A DNA stretch of 20,671 nucleotides, taken from a virus. The notes below the pieces were generated by a model. The model saw nothing but the letters and a program-made list of their open reading frames with translations. It ran no database searches and had not been told where the DNA came from. Shown piece after piece: positions 5,966-14,252 of the stretch (position 1 is the first letter of the stretch; every line of letters begins with the position of its first letter). Both the position numbers and the translations under genes were made by a program. The DNA lies in the IMG/VR virus record IMGVR_UViG_3300028025_000548, positions 1 to 20,671 of that record. The stretch is one strand, 5' to 3'.

Positions 5966-7467
5966 TATTTAATAATCCCCAACATTTTTGCTTCTTGGAT
6001 TTTCTTGCTCATGTCTTTAATGTCTTGTGCAGACATAGAAGCCTTGAGTTTGGCAACCTGTTCAGGGGTCATTTCTTGGAAAATTCTAGGATCAGCAAAT
6101 CTATTAAACAATTGTGATTTTTCCTGATACTTTACAGGATCATTGCGAAATTGTCCTAAATAATCAGCACGTTTTTCTTTTAATCTTTCCACACCAATCA
6201 TTTGGTCTGAAACTTCTTTGATAGCTTGCAAAGTCATCTTGCCACTTGGGTTAGCAATCTCTGCCATAGCCCTAGCCGCATCAGTATTACCACCCGCCAA
6301 AGCCAACAACCGTGTGTTCTTGGCCAATTCGTCTGTGGCGGTATTTTCAGCCGTATAAGCATCAATTCCCGCTGCATTCAAAATGCCCGCTGCCAACTTC
6401 TTACGCTCTGCACCAACACCCGTAAAACCTTCAGGTGCAATCTTTTTAATGTTCTGAAAGATGGCAATTCTTGGTTGTGCTTCTTTTGAAGCGTTATAAG
6501 TATCTTGCCAATCTTGGTTAGCAATGGTTGTGTTTGCACCAATCGTGCTTGCTATTTGTGGCGCAAGACCCGTAACCATTGGCGCTTGTTGTTTAGTAGC
6601 AGCAGATGGAGGAATGTAAGTAGTTCCAACAGGCAAACCATAAGGATTACCTTCTGTAGCCACTTGGGGTTGACCTGGCCCAATCGTCAAAGGCTCTGCA
6701 CGACCCGTCATGCTTATGCTTGGCGCTTGTCCTGTGATGCCTTGAGGCGTTGTCAAAGTTTCTTTTAACTCACTGCCAGTAGGAGTCAAACTTACTTTTT
6801 GTGCAAACTCTTGACGTTGTTGTGGAATAGACAATAAAGATGCAGATTCAGCAAGCAAATCTTTTGTGATGTTTGGGCCAGCTTGGGCTTGCTTGAGCAA
6901 ATCAATTCTTGCATTGATCATGCGTTCCAAAGATGTGTTATCAGGGTTGTTTTTAATCAATCCCTCATACACTTTAATTATTTGTTTTGGATCGTTAACA
7001 CCCATCAATCCTAATGAATGATCTGTGTTTCCAATAATAGTTCTCTCAGTTTGCGTTAGTGCTTGTTTGGCACTAGCCGCCTCAGTTTGGCTTTTATGTA
7101 ATCCACTCAATGAACTAATCACATCAGAGCCTGTCAACGGTGCAATCTTTGGAATGGCCGAATTGATCTTGTCCATGTCAATGCGGCCATTGGTCTGCCA
7201 GTTTGTTGGATTGCTAGTGAACTCTTGCAGTTTTAAACGCTCATCATTCTTTTGACGCAAAACTTGATTTTCAATTTGCTTTTTTTCTAATTCCAAAGGA
7301 TTTAATTGTCTTGCTTGCTCGACTTCCTGTTGCGCTTTTTGCAAAACCAAAGGATTCATCTTTTGTGTTTGCTGATAGTTCTGAATCCCAGAAGCCATGT
7401 TCACCATGTCCCCTAGACTTGTAGTCTGGGGTTTTTGGTAATTTACGTTCATTGAAAAGTCAGCCAT
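5965..7467 (-). CDS. Putative internal virion / DNA-ejection protein (500 aa)
   Basis: This 500-residue, glutamine- and asparagine-rich protein has an N-terminal region (about 25-90) that reads as a long coiled coil (QKMNPLVLQKAQQEVEQARQ and on). The middle (about 225-300) is a proline/glycine/threonine-rich low-complexity stretch. The C-terminal half is helical (GFTGVGAERKKLAAGILNAAG; DAARAMAEIANPSG; MTPEQVAKLKASMSAQDIKD). It has no recognisable catalytic site and no signal peptide. Helical proteins of this composition between tail and lysis genes of podoviruses are usually ejected with the DNA, and I infer that here. AAGGAT lies seven bases before the ATG. The stop overlaps the next start (TAATG). 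I cannot say which P22 ejection protein it corresponds to. Confidence 0.6.
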   Translation of the reverse strand: MADFSMNVNYQKPQTTSLGDMVNMASGIQNYQQTQKMNPLVLQKAQQEVEQARQLNPLELEKKQIENQVLRQKNDERLKLQEFTSNPTNWQTNGRIDMDKINSAIPKIAPLTGSDVISSLSGLHKSQTEAASAKQALTQTERTIIGNTDHSLGLMGVNDPKQIIKVYEGLIKNNPDNTSLERMINARIDLLKQAQAGPNITKDLLAESASLLSIPQQRQEFAQKVSLTPTGSELKETLTTPQGITGQAPSISMTGRAEPLTIGPGQPQVATEGNPYGLPVGTTYIPPSAATKQQAPMVTGLAPQIASTIGANTTIANQDWQDTYNASKEAQPRIAIFQNIKKIAPEGFTGVGAERKKLAAGILNAAGIDAYTAENTATDELAKNTRLLALAGGNTDAARAMAEIANPSGKMTLQAIKEVSDQMIGVERLKEKRADYLGQFRNDPVKYQEKSQLFNRFADPRIFQEMTPEQVAKLKASMSAQDIKDMSKKIQEAKMLGIIK

Positions 7468-7476
7468 GATTTATCC

Positions 7477-10470
7477 TTATGTCGCTTTGATCAAAGAGCC
7501 AAGCAAAGCTGTATTGCCAAGGTTGCTTAACGCTGTTGCATTGGTTGCACCCGCTGCTGAAGCATTGCTTGCCAAAGCACCCGCAAGACCAGTTGCAAGG
7601 TTAGCGGAATTCAAACCATATACGTTTGCGGCATTCATGCCAGCGCCCGTGTTTGTTGTTAAGTTGTTAGCAAAGTTGGTTGAACCACCTAACAAATTAG
7701 AACCGTATTGGTTGTAAGCGCCTTGCATCGTGTTGGCGGCATTGACAACATTCCCCGCATAATTAGTTGAACCACTTGTCAAATTGCCACCGTACTGGTT
7801 GTAAGCGTTTTGCAGTTGGTTGGCATTGTTAACAACATTACCACCGTATGCAGTTGAACCGCTAGTTAAATTACCACCATATTGGTTATAGGCATTTTGC
7901 ATAGTGTTGGCGTTGGCAAGCACGTTACTTCCATAAGTATTAGCGCCACTTGTGACATTGCTTCCATACTGGTTGTATGCGCCTTGTAATTGACCAAGGT
8001 TAGATGACAACACATTGTTTAAGTTATTGACAACACCCGCTGTGTTAGAGCCGTAAGCATTACCAGCGCTCAACAAATTGCCTGTATTAGACGTAAGGTT
8101 GCTTCCAAGATTAGATGACAATCCAGCCATGTTAGAGCCGTATGTATTACCAAGACCAGCCAATTGACCCGCTGAAGTTGTACCAATATTAGCCATTCCC
8201 GCTAATGTGGAATAGATGTTTTGACGTTGTGTATTAAAGTTGTTAAACGCATTCTGATAAGCACCCGATGCATAGTTTTGGGTGTAGTCTTGCAAACCCT
8301 TCAACGCATTACCGCCTAAACTACCACCGCCCATGTTGGCGGCACGTTGGTTAGCCATTTGGCCTTGTTGCAGTTGGAATGCGTAGTTGGGGGCTAACTG
8401 TTCATTTAGATCAGAAGCGCCAAACTGACGGGTCAAATAACCTTGATTGTCAATCAGACCTTGTGAACCCGCTTTACCAACAGCTTGATAAGGTTGCTGA
8501 TAACCAACTTGTTCATCATAAACGTTACCCATGTTAGCAAGGGTAGCGTTGTAGTTTGCATTTAAACCAGCCGCATTTGCTGCAGCTTGTTCTTTTTGTC
8601 CTGTGTAGGTGCTACCCAACAAACCTAATTGCGTTGTAGCGTTTTTATTGATGCCTTGATTAGCAAGGTCATAGGCGGTTTTTTGGCTTGCTAATGTGTT
8701 ACCTAAATTAGCGTTTAGATTTGCATAATTGTTAGCTAAATTTGTATTTGTTGCATTAAAAACACCCGTTTGATTAGTTAAAGTGTCGTTTAACTTGGTG
8801 TTTAAATTTGCATAATTGCTAGCTAAATTTGCACCAGTTTGTTCAGCTACTTTTGCTTGTGCATTTAAAGTGTTATTTAAATTAGTATTTAAATTTGCAT
8901 AGTTACTAGCTAAACCTGTATTTGTAGCGTTGTAAATGCCACTTTGCTTATTTAAAGCATTATTTAAATTTGTGTTTAAATTTGCATAATTGTTAGATAA
9001 ATCTGTGCGCCCAGAAGCATTCAAGGCTTGTGCATCTGTGTATGCTTTAGTTAACGCTGCGTTAGCTGTTACACCGCCCGCTGTGATTGCGTTTCTAGCA
9101 TCAGTAATGCCTTGTTGATTTACGGCTGCACTTGCTATATCGGTTACAGCTTTTACAGTCAATCCTGTGGTAAGCGCAGTAGCCGCTGCCGCTGCTGCTG
9201 CATCTGCGGCCGTTTTTGCTGTGGCTGCCGCTGCTGCCGCATCTGCTGCGGCTTTTGCATTTGATGCATCTGCTGCGGCTTTAGCGGCTGCGGCATCTGC
9301 TGCGGCTTTGGCTGCTGCTGCGTCTGCGGCTGTTTTAGCTACTGCATCTGCGGCTGCATCTGTAGTCAATCCTGTTGTTGCACCTGTAGTGTTTACGCCT
9401 GTTGTCACAGCGCCACTATTTAAACCTGTCAGACCTGTGGTAACGCCTGTATTCAAAGCACCCGCACCCACATTAGCGGCATTGGTTAGACCTGTAAGGC
9501 CACCAGTAGTTGCGGCTGTGTTAGCGCCTGTACCTAACAGAGTTGTTCCCAAGTCAGAACCTGTCAACACGCCTGTGTTTGTTAATCCTGTTGTGCCTGT
9601 TGTGCCAAGCAAACTTGTGCCAAGATCAGAACCCGCCAAAAGACCTGTGCCTGTCAGACTTGCAAGGCTTGTTCCAGAACCAAGCAAACCAGTTCCTAAA
9701 GTAGAACCCGCCAAAACGCCTGTGCCTGTTAAACCGCTTCCCGCTGTGATACCAGACCCCAATGCATTAGCACCAAGACCCGCACCCGTACCCAATGCAC
9801 CGCCCGCATTTAAACCAAGACCTGAAGCACCAGCGGTTAGTCCTGTACCCGCACCCATGCCCGCTACAGCCCCTTCAGTACCTAATGCACCCAAAGAACC
9901 AAGAGTAGAGCCACCCGTTGCGCCAGCGGCTGATCCAGCTGCTGATCCAACCGCACCTGTTCCACCAAGCAATCCACCCGCATAAGCACCGCCTAAAGCG
10001 GCCAAAACTACAGGGTCTTTGAAAGCATCTACTAAACCACCAAAAAATGATTGATCTTTTTTAGTTTTAACTGTATTTATAAACTGACCATCAGCACTAT
10101 ACATTTGCACTGGTGTGCCAGCAGGGGCTTTATAGTTAACATCACCATTAGACTTAGATGTTGCAAAACCCTCAAGTGCGCCAACTTGCTCGTCCATACC
10201 AGAACCACTTGTTTGGTATTGAGGAACAATAACAGTATCGCCAAGAGTTGCTGAAGAACCTCGGGGAATGGTAGCGGCAGCTCTAGCCAAAATTTGTTGT
10301 TCTGGAATTTGAGCGACCCTAGACATTTGAGAAGGCGAAATTCCACTACTCTGCATTAACTGAACGATTTGAGAATCATTCATGTTTGGATTAGCCAACA
10401 ACTTACTTACAACTTGTTGATCTGTTAACCCAATGGTTTTGGTAACTAATGAATTTACTAAATTGTCCAT
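7477..10470 (-). CDS. Giant repeat-rich DNA-transfer/ejection protein (997 aa)
   Basis: Domains in order: a helical N-terminal region (1-70); a beta-like segment with a YKAPAGTPVQMYSADG motif (113-128); a glycine-zipper-like hydrophobic region (about 153-245); three LAGS.LGT.LLG repeats of about 25 residues (250-315); an alanine-rich rod (371-432, AADAAAAKAAADA type); a first 29-residue array (491-635); a conserved core (about 650-770; VYDEQVGYQQPY, APNYAFQLQQGQ, NMGGGSLGGNALKGLQDYTQ, RQNIYSTLAGMA); and a second 29-residue array (774-947). The core resembles phage proteins annotated as DNA-transfer or internal virion proteins. The flexible, almost cysteine-free, hydrophobic and helical build fits a protein that unfolds, leaves the capsid and reassembles as a conduit in the envelope. 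A tape-measure-like role is less likely, as no long-tail genes appear. Confidence 0.65.
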   Translation of the reverse strand: MDNLVNSLVTKTIGLTDQQVVSKLLANPNMNDSQIVQLMQSSGISPSQMSRVAQIPEQQILARAAATIPRGSSATLGDTVIVPQYQTSGSGMDEQVGALEGFATSKSNGDVNYKAPAGTPVQMYSADGQFINTVKTKKDQSFFGGLVDAFKDPVVLAALGGAYAGGLLGGTGAVGSAAGSAAGATGGSTLGSLGALGTEGAVAGMGAGTGLTAGASGLGLNAGGALGTGAGLGANALGSGITAGSGLTGTGVLAGSTLGTGLLGSGTSLASLTGTGLLAGSDLGTSLLGTTGTTGLTNTGVLTGSDLGTTLLGTGANTAATTGGLTGLTNAANVGAGALNTGVTTGLTGLNSGAVTTGVNTTGATTGLTTDAAADAVAKTAADAAAAKAAADAAAAKAAADASNAKAAADAAAAAATAKTAADAAAAAAATALTTGLTVKAVTDIASAAVNQQGITDARNAITAGGVTANAALTKAYTDAQALNASGRTDLSNNYANLNTNLNNALNKQSGIYNATNTGLASNYANLNTNLNNTLNAQAKVAEQTGANLASNYANLNTKLNDTLTNQTGVFNATNTNLANNYANLNANLGNTLASQKTAYDLANQGINKNATTQLGLLGSTYTGQKEQAAANAAGLNANYNATLANMGNVYDEQVGYQQPYQAVGKAGSQGLIDNQGYLTRQFGASDLNEQLAPNYAFQLQQGQMANQRAANMGGGSLGGNALKGLQDYTQNYASGAYQNAFNNFNTQRQNIYSTLAGMANIGTTSAGQLAGLGNTYGSNMAGLSSNLGSNLTSNTGNLLSAGNAYGSNTAGVVNNLNNVLSSNLGQLQGAYNQYGSNVTSGANTYGSNVLANANTMQNAYNQYGGNLTSGSTAYGGNVVNNANQLQNAYNQYGGNLTSGSTNYAGNVVNAANTMQGAYNQYGSNLLGGSTNFANNLTTNTGAGMNAANVYGLNSANLATGLAGALASNASAAGATNATALSNLGNTALLGSLIKAT
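7630..8151 (-). repeat. Six tandem 87-bp units coding 29-residue repeats (array 2)
   Basis: Residues 774-947 of the 997-residue protein repeat every 29 residues with no gaps. Units start GNTYGSN, GNAYGSN, YNQYGSN, YNQYGGN, YNQYGGN and YNQYGSN at residues 774, 803, 832, 861, 890 and 919. A seventh weak unit (ANVYGLN) starts at 948. Within each of the stronger units a second tyrosine motif (TYGSN, AYGGN, NYAGN) lies 15 residues after the first, so the unit is a 15+14 half-repeat. The middle four are most alike in DNA sequence as well, suggesting recent unit expansion. Confidence 0.9.
8566..9000 (-). repeat. Tandem 87-bp units coding 29-residue repeats (array 1)
   Basis: Residues 491-606 hold four strong units, each starting L(S/A)(S/N)NYANLN and continuing with TNLNNTL-like residues, at residues 491, 520, 549 and 578. 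A fifth, diverged unit (INKNATTQ) starts at 607, exactly one period later, and the next period falls on LNANYN at 636. The sequence is unlike array 2 but the period is the same 29 residues (87 bp), with no indels. Twenty-nine residues is eight turns of an alpha helix, so a long straight helix or helical bundle is a reasonable structural guess. Confidence 0.9.
9175..9360 (-). repeat. Alanine-rich rod coding repeat (TolA-like composition)
   Basis: Residues 371-432 of the 997-residue protein are about two-thirds alanine with regularly spaced Asp and Lys (AADAAAAKAAADA type). The DNA shows matching short repeats of gctgcggc and ctgctgccgc type. This predicts a long rigid helix, as in TolA-type rods. 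The base composition is richer in GC than the rest of the gene because of GCN codons. It probably bridges the hydrophobic N-terminal half and the 29-residue arrays. Confidence 0.8.
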
Positions 10471-10483
10471 GACTTAAACTTTC

Positions 10484-10723
10484 TCAAACATTGTAGTAAG
10501 GCACTTTGTAAGCCTGACCATTTACTGTGACATTGATAAACCCAACGGGGTTAGCTGGAAGCGTTGCAGACCCTGCCGTTGCAGTATCAGCAGAACTAAA
10601 ATTCAACAAGTTAAGAAAGAACTGTTGCCAAGATCGTGTAGGACGATTAGTCGCCCCATCCAAAAAAACTGATTGTGGATAAGGATTTATCTGCTGTGTG
10701 GTTGAAAGTCCAGAAGTAGCCAT
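10484..10723 (-). CDS. Small virion-associated-type protein
   Basis: This 79-residue protein begins with a polar segment containing NPYPQSVFLDGATNRPTRSW, which reads like a peptide-binding or capsid-docking region. It continues with a short helix (QFFLNLL) and ends with ANPVGFINVTVNGQAYKVPY. The closing pattern (G.I.V.VNG...K.PYY) recurs in small proteins of many phages encoded among virion genes; its structure is probably a small beta domain. Its ATG overlaps the stop of the gp10-like gene (TGATG), and 13 bases separate it from the ejection gene. A minor virion or assembly role is inferred from position; there is no firm function. Confidence 0.5.
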   Translation of the reverse strand: MATSGLSTTQQINPYPQSVFLDGATNRPTRSWQQFFLNLLNFSSADTATAGSATLPANPVGFINVTVNGQAYKVPYYNV

Positions 10724-12723
10724 CAGTTTTCTGCCCCTTGTACTTTAAGATTTGCCGAAATAATGACAAAGTTCACAGGATCACTTACCGAAACTTCAAA
10801 AATTCTGTCACGGGCTGTTCCTAATCTGCGCCAAATAGCACGATTAGTGTATTTACCAAGTTGACCCACGCTTGTCCAATGCTCGTTTGACCATGTAGAA
10901 CCACCATCATTTGACCACCTTAGCATTGCTTGAGGGTTGTTTGTGGTTGAAGTTATTACAGGTTGCTGAGTCGCCAAAATGTAAGTCTTTTCAGGCTCGA
11001 TGGTTAAAGTTGCACTTGCGGTAATGGTGTAATTATCGCCCAAATAAATGGTGTTTGTAGTGTCAACTTGTGTAGCGCCAGAAATGCCCGTTGTGCCTAC
11101 GCCTGGCTGAAACTGAATCTGCAATTCATCAAAATACTGACGCTGAAACTCAGTCACCAAGTGTGGCGCTCTACGCAATCTGCGAATGTTTTGGCCATCG
11201 TCTGTGTAATTGGTTTTGTCCAATTCGTACAGTTTGCCGTTTTCATAGTCACCAACAATGACCAATCCTTGAAACACAGCACAGCAATTACCACGGTGAC
11301 GCTGATATTCGTTGTTGTCTGTTGTGTAAAGCCACTTGTGCCACATGGCTGTGGTTGCGTCATAAGCCCATGTCAATTCCAAAGATGGGAAAGTGACAAC
11401 AAAAACCTCATGGCCTTCTAACTGATAAGTCCAAGAAATAGCATCGCCAACATATTTATTGACTAAAGTGTTTTCAACAGCATGGGTAGAAATGCGTTGT
11501 GGAACGTATCCTTGCATTTGCATGATTTGGGATTGACCACGGTTGTTACGGGAAACGTAAGCAAATGAGTTACCAAGTCGAGAAATGGAGAACGGTGCAG
11601 CAATACCGTGTTGGGTAGAAGTGCCAGGAATTCTCTGGAATGGAAACGGCACAGCGCCTACATCAGTCCATACTTCTGAGGAAATCTCACCCATCAAATA
11701 AATTTCACGGTGATCCACAATCAAAGCCACCAAATCATCTGGTGCGCCATCTTTTAGTGAAAAACTTAGTGGGGGTGAAATAGGCGACAAAAGGTCACTA
11801 GCGCCAAATTGCTGAGTCGTTGGGTTGTTATAGACAAAGTAGTTGTCAATAATGTCCACCGTGTTTGCACCGCTAAACGCACCATCAGTAGATGGCAAAA
11901 CAGAGAAGTTCAAACCATACATAGTCACGCCAACGGCTACGGTGCTTGACACGCTTAACGTGTAAGTTCCAACACCGCCTGATCCCGTACCCAAAGCCGT
12001 AATGATTGTGCCAATGGTTACGCCAACGCCACTAATAGTCTGACCAACATGTAAAACGCCTGATGCAACCGCAGAAACAGTCATTACCGTCCCTGCAATA
12101 GTGGCAGTCACCACCGCACCAACCGTTGCAGAATTCAACACCGCTGTTGCAACAGTCTGGCTTCTGTTAATTGTGTATGTACCAACACCGCCAGTTCCTG
12201 TGCCAAGCGCAGTAATGACGGTTTGTGGCAATACGCCAATGCCATACAAAGATTGTCCAACAGCAATCGTGCCACTAGAAACGCTTGCAACAGTTAATGT
12301 TGTGCCACTTGTAGAACCCGTAAACACAGCCGCAGCTGGGCTAGATATATACCATGTGTAACGATAAGCACCGTCCACAATGTAAACATTCACCCCGTTG
12401 TCAGTAATCCTAACTATTCCTGTACTGGAATTAAGTTGGCCAATCACCGCAGGGACAAAATTGGCTGTAAGCGCATAGACGTAAGGCCCACAAACGGCAA
12501 TCATTTGCTCACCGCCTGACACGGTATGAAGCCCACGCACCTCTTGTAAATTGGGCAACAAGGCTTTTAGCGTTAGACCTGGCGTTGGGTAAAGCGCAAT
12601 TACCCCACGCTCACCTTGTTGTTTTACAGGGTCAACTTCTGGAAAAAAATTGATGCACTCTTGAGCATCCTGATAGATGCTTGGTGCTTCATAAGACGAA
12701 CCAACAAAACCAAAATCTGGCAT
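10723..12723 (-). CDS. P22 gp10-like packaged-DNA stabilisation / tail hub protein
   Basis: The 666-residue protein closes the tail channel below the gp4 ring and holds the packaged DNA in P22-like phages. Family features are the start with [21 protein letters not shown] (residues 9-29), the central [20 protein letters not shown] (296-313), [16 protein letters not shown], and a strongly conserved end ([37 protein letters not shown]). These strands fit a beta-propeller-like fold. Residues 131-268 are an extra insertion made of two copies of a beta-rich module, making the protein longer than P22 gp10 (about 470 residues). The sequence reads naturally if the insertion is removed (TWYI joining [11 protein letters not shown]). 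It is nine bases downstream of the gp4-like gene. Confidence 0.85.
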   Translation of the reverse strand: MPDFGFVGSSYEAPSIYQDAQECINFFPEVDPVKQQGERGVIALYPTPGLTLKALLPNLQEVRGLHTVSGGEQMIAVCGPYVYALTANFVPAVIGQLNSSTGIVRITDNGVNVYIVDGAYRYTWYISSPAAAVFTGSTSGTTLTVASVSSGTIAVGQSLYGIGVLPQTVITALGTGTGGVGTYTINRSQTVATAVLNSATVGAVVTATIAGTVMTVSAVASGVLHVGQTISGVGVTIGTIITALGTGSGGVGTYTLSVSSTVAVGVTMYGLNFSVLPSTDGAFSGANTVDIIDNYFVYNNPTTQQFGASDLLSPISPPLSFSLKDGAPDDLVALIVDHREIYLMGEISSEVWTDVGAVPFPFQRIPGTSTQHGIAAPFSISRLGNSFAYVSRNNRGQSQIMQMQGYVPQRISTHAVENTLVNKYVGDAISWTYQLEGHEVFVVTFPSLELTWAYDATTAMWHKWLYTTDNNEYQRHRGNCCAVFQGLVIVGDYENGKLYELDKTNYTDDGQNIRRLRRAPHLVTEFQRQYFDELQIQFQPGVGTTGISGATQVDTTNTIYLGDNYTITASATLTIEPEKTYILATQQPVITSTTNNPQAMLRWSNDGGSTWSNEHWTSVGQLGKYTNRAIWRRLGTARDRIFEVSVSDPVNFVIISANLKVQGAEN
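11920..12333 (-). repeat. Two tandem beta-rich modules inserted in the gp10-like protein
   Basis: Copy 1 is residues 131-197 and copy 2 is residues 203-268. Both follow the pattern G..LTV..V.SG...VGQ.L.G.GV..GT.ITALGTG.GGVGTYT followed by an S.TVA tail. The 14-residue core ITALGTG(T/S)GGVGTY differs at a single position between the copies. Each copy is about 66 residues. The high threonine, glycine and valine content predicts an all-beta domain, probably displayed on the surface of the tail. The DNA copies have diverged at many third positions, so the duplication is not very recent. Confidence 0.85.
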
Positions 12724-12732
12724 GGTAGCCCC

Positions 12733-13713
12733 TTAAACAAAGCCGCCAGTAAGAATCCATCCCGCATCCTTTGCCCTACCCGTCTGCAAAGCGTCAGGGT
12801 AACGGGCTACGGCAAGCGGGGCCATGTTTGTGCGTTTGATGGTAGCTTTAGCTTGCCCTGCAAACGTCTGAATCATTTGTATTTGCGTTGGTGAGGCTTT
12901 GCCATACATAGGCATCAAACGCTCGGCCAAACACCATCTAAGGCACATTGCATAGCCTTGTGGAAGTGTTATGTCCTCATACATTGAGTTGTAACGGCTA
13001 AACAAAGTATTGGCAAACAAATGCAGTTCACCTTGTGATGGGCTTGGCCACACAAACAAGTTACCTGAGTCTGAGCCAGCGTTAAAGTAAACCGCCTTTG
13101 GCCACGGGCCACTTAGCGTTTTTAAACCAATCATTTCGTAATCTTGCAAGGCAAGAACAGACATTGGGTAGTCCAAACCACCGCCCGTAATAGGCTGGCC
13201 ATTAGACGTAGTGTTTACCCTAACAAACGCAGAATCAAGGTTTAAAGGCTTTTGGTAGTAAGCCGTTATGGTTGTGGATGCAACAGTCTGATTGATGTTG
13301 ACTTGGTAAGTGCCTTCCTCATTGATGTTGCCACCAGCACCTGTCAAAAACTGAGTAATCTTTGTTCCAGCGGTTATGCCTGTGCCACTTAAAGTTTGAC
13401 CTTGAGCCAAAGCACCAGACAAGATGCCTGTCACGGTCAAGATATTTCCTGTTATTGAGCCTGTAAAAGAAGCGCCAATAAAGTTCTGAGTAGAGGGATT
13501 AGGGCCAATCGTGTATTGAGTTTGGCCAGGTATCACAGGGCAAATGATTTCTGTGACATTGAAAACCATCATGTTTTCATTTGACCATTGGTCAATCATG
13601 TCATTCATCATTTCAAACGCATCTAATGCTGCGTCTGGGGTTGGAGTTTCACCAGCTTCCAATGCACCAATATCTTTTAGCGCTCGGCTAACAATGTCAA
13701 AAGGCACAGCCAT
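12733..13713 (-). CDS. P22 gp4-like tail accessory factor
   Basis: This 326-residue protein belongs to the family that forms the ring joining portal to tail in P22-like phages. Diagnostic parts are the N-terminal [20 protein letters not shown] and [20 protein letters not shown] (residues 8-48), the strand QTQYTIGP, then [32 protein letters not shown] and the helix [16 protein letters not shown], ending in a basic region. P22 gp4 is about 166 residues, but longer relatives are common. Residues 79-151 are an inserted copy of the beta-rich module also found in the neighbouring gp10-like protein; it interrupts the join between [11 protein letters not shown] and [12 protein letters not shown]. Nine bases separate it from the gp10-like gene. 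Confidence 0.82.
   Translation of the reverse strand: MAVPFDIVSRALKDIGALEAGETPTPDAALDAFEMMNDMIDQWSNENMMVFNVTEIICPVIPGQTQYTIGPNPSTQNFIGASFTGSITGNILTVTGILSGALAQGQTLSGTGITAGTKITQFLTGAGGNINEEGTYQVNINQTVASTTITAYYQKPLNLDSAFVRVNTTSNGQPITGGGLDYPMSVLALQDYEMIGLKTLSGPWPKAVYFNAGSDSGNLFVWPSPSQGELHLFANTLFSRYNSMYEDITLPQGYAMCLRWCLAERLMPMYGKASPTQIQMIQTFAGQAKATIKRTNMAPLAVARYPDALQTGRAKDAGWILTGGFV
13261..13479 (-). repeat. Beta-rich module inserted in the gp4-like protein
   Basis: Residues 79-151 follow the module pattern seen twice in the gp10-like protein: [12 protein letters not shown], then [20 protein letters not shown], then [10 protein letters not shown], and [17 protein letters not shown]. This copy has a small extra NINEE loop before GTY. 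It lies between the N-terminal helices and the rest of the gp4-like fold and can be removed without breaking the family pattern. Presence in two adjacent tail genes suggests module spread within this genome or separate acquisition. Confidence 0.8.
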
Positions 13714-13722
13714 AGTGATTCC

Positions 13723-14034
13723 TTAACTTAGTCTAAATGTGGGCGGCTTCCAAGGCAACGCAATTTCTTGCTGTTTTTTGACCGATTCAAGCTGCTCTAT
13801 TAGCCTTGATTTTATGCTACTTACACCATCTTGGGTAGTGCCTTCATCAATCCAATTTGCCACCATTTCCTCGGTTACATCAGACGTTGGGATTGTTGCC
13901 TTCTTAGGGTCAAAATTCCAATATCCTTCTGTCTCAATTCTCAGATCATCTTCAATCAAAGCAAGGTGATACTTAGCCTGAAAAATAGCTTTGGAATCAC
14001 CTTTTAACTCTGATATTTTCCAAATAAATCTCAT
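13723..14034 (-). CDS. Small phage protein, uncharacterised family
   Basis: The 103-residue protein starts MRFIWKISEL, with beta strands through LALIEDDLRIETEGYWNFD. A helical half follows: SDVTEEMVANWIDEG and GVSSIKSRLIEQLESVKKQQE. It ends in a proline-rich tail (ALPWKPPTFRLS). This layout (F.WKIS.L start, TEE.V..W, K..LE.QL, LPW..P end) recurs in small phage proteins found among tail genes, whose function I do not know. The ATG overlaps the preceding stop (ATGA), and nine bases separate it from the gp4-like gene. A structural or assembly role is possible from position only. Confidence 0.55.
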   Translation of the reverse strand: MRFIWKISELKGDSKAIFQAKYHLALIEDDLRIETEGYWNFDPKKATIPTSDVTEEMVANWIDEGTTQDGVSSIKSRLIEQLESVKKQQEIALPWKPPTFRLS

Positions 14035-14252
14035 TTGATCACCGCTGTTGATGTTTCTCTATCAAGTGTCAAAGTGCCGTTGCAAGCAATGTTCCAATCA
14101 ACACCATCAGTTTCATCCCAAATTGGGGCTTCAATTTTGATGTGCTTGACAAGATATTCCTTATCACCTTCAAACACACGCCAAACATGATCCATTGAAC
14201 CTCTACCCTCTTGACCTCTGCTTTTGTTAAAGCGAATCAAGAATTTGCTCAT
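14031..14252 (-). CDS. Small conserved-type phage protein
   Basis: The 73-residue protein starts MSKFLIRFNKSRGQEGRG, followed by MDHVWRVFEGDKEYLVKHI and a strand-rich end (DWNIACNGTLTLDRETSTAVI). The body looks like a single small alpha/beta domain. Near-identical patterning of the start and end is familiar from marine and freshwater phage proteins of unknown role, sometimes encoded near 2-oxoglutarate oxygenases or tail genes. It is coupled on both sides by ATGA overlaps, to the oxygenase upstream and to the next small gene downstream. I cannot assign a function. Confidence 0.55.
   Translation of the reverse strand: MSKFLIRFNKSRGQEGRGSMDHVWRVFEGDKEYLVKHIKIEAPIWDETDGVDWNIACNGTLTLDRETSTAVIK

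Noticed and set aside
7466-9100. Repeats at 7.6-9.0 kb as a CRISPR array or origin iterons
   Set aside because: The 87-bp units are in frame, encode matching 29-residue repeats without spacers, and continue the surrounding reading frame.
9167-9985. Long open frame on the + strand (272 codons), alanine/valine/proline-rich
   Set aside because: It is the mirror of the alanine- and glycine-rich coding repeats of the 997-residue protein. GCN and GGN codons avoid stops on the opposite strand. It has no convincing ribosome site or protein-like composition.
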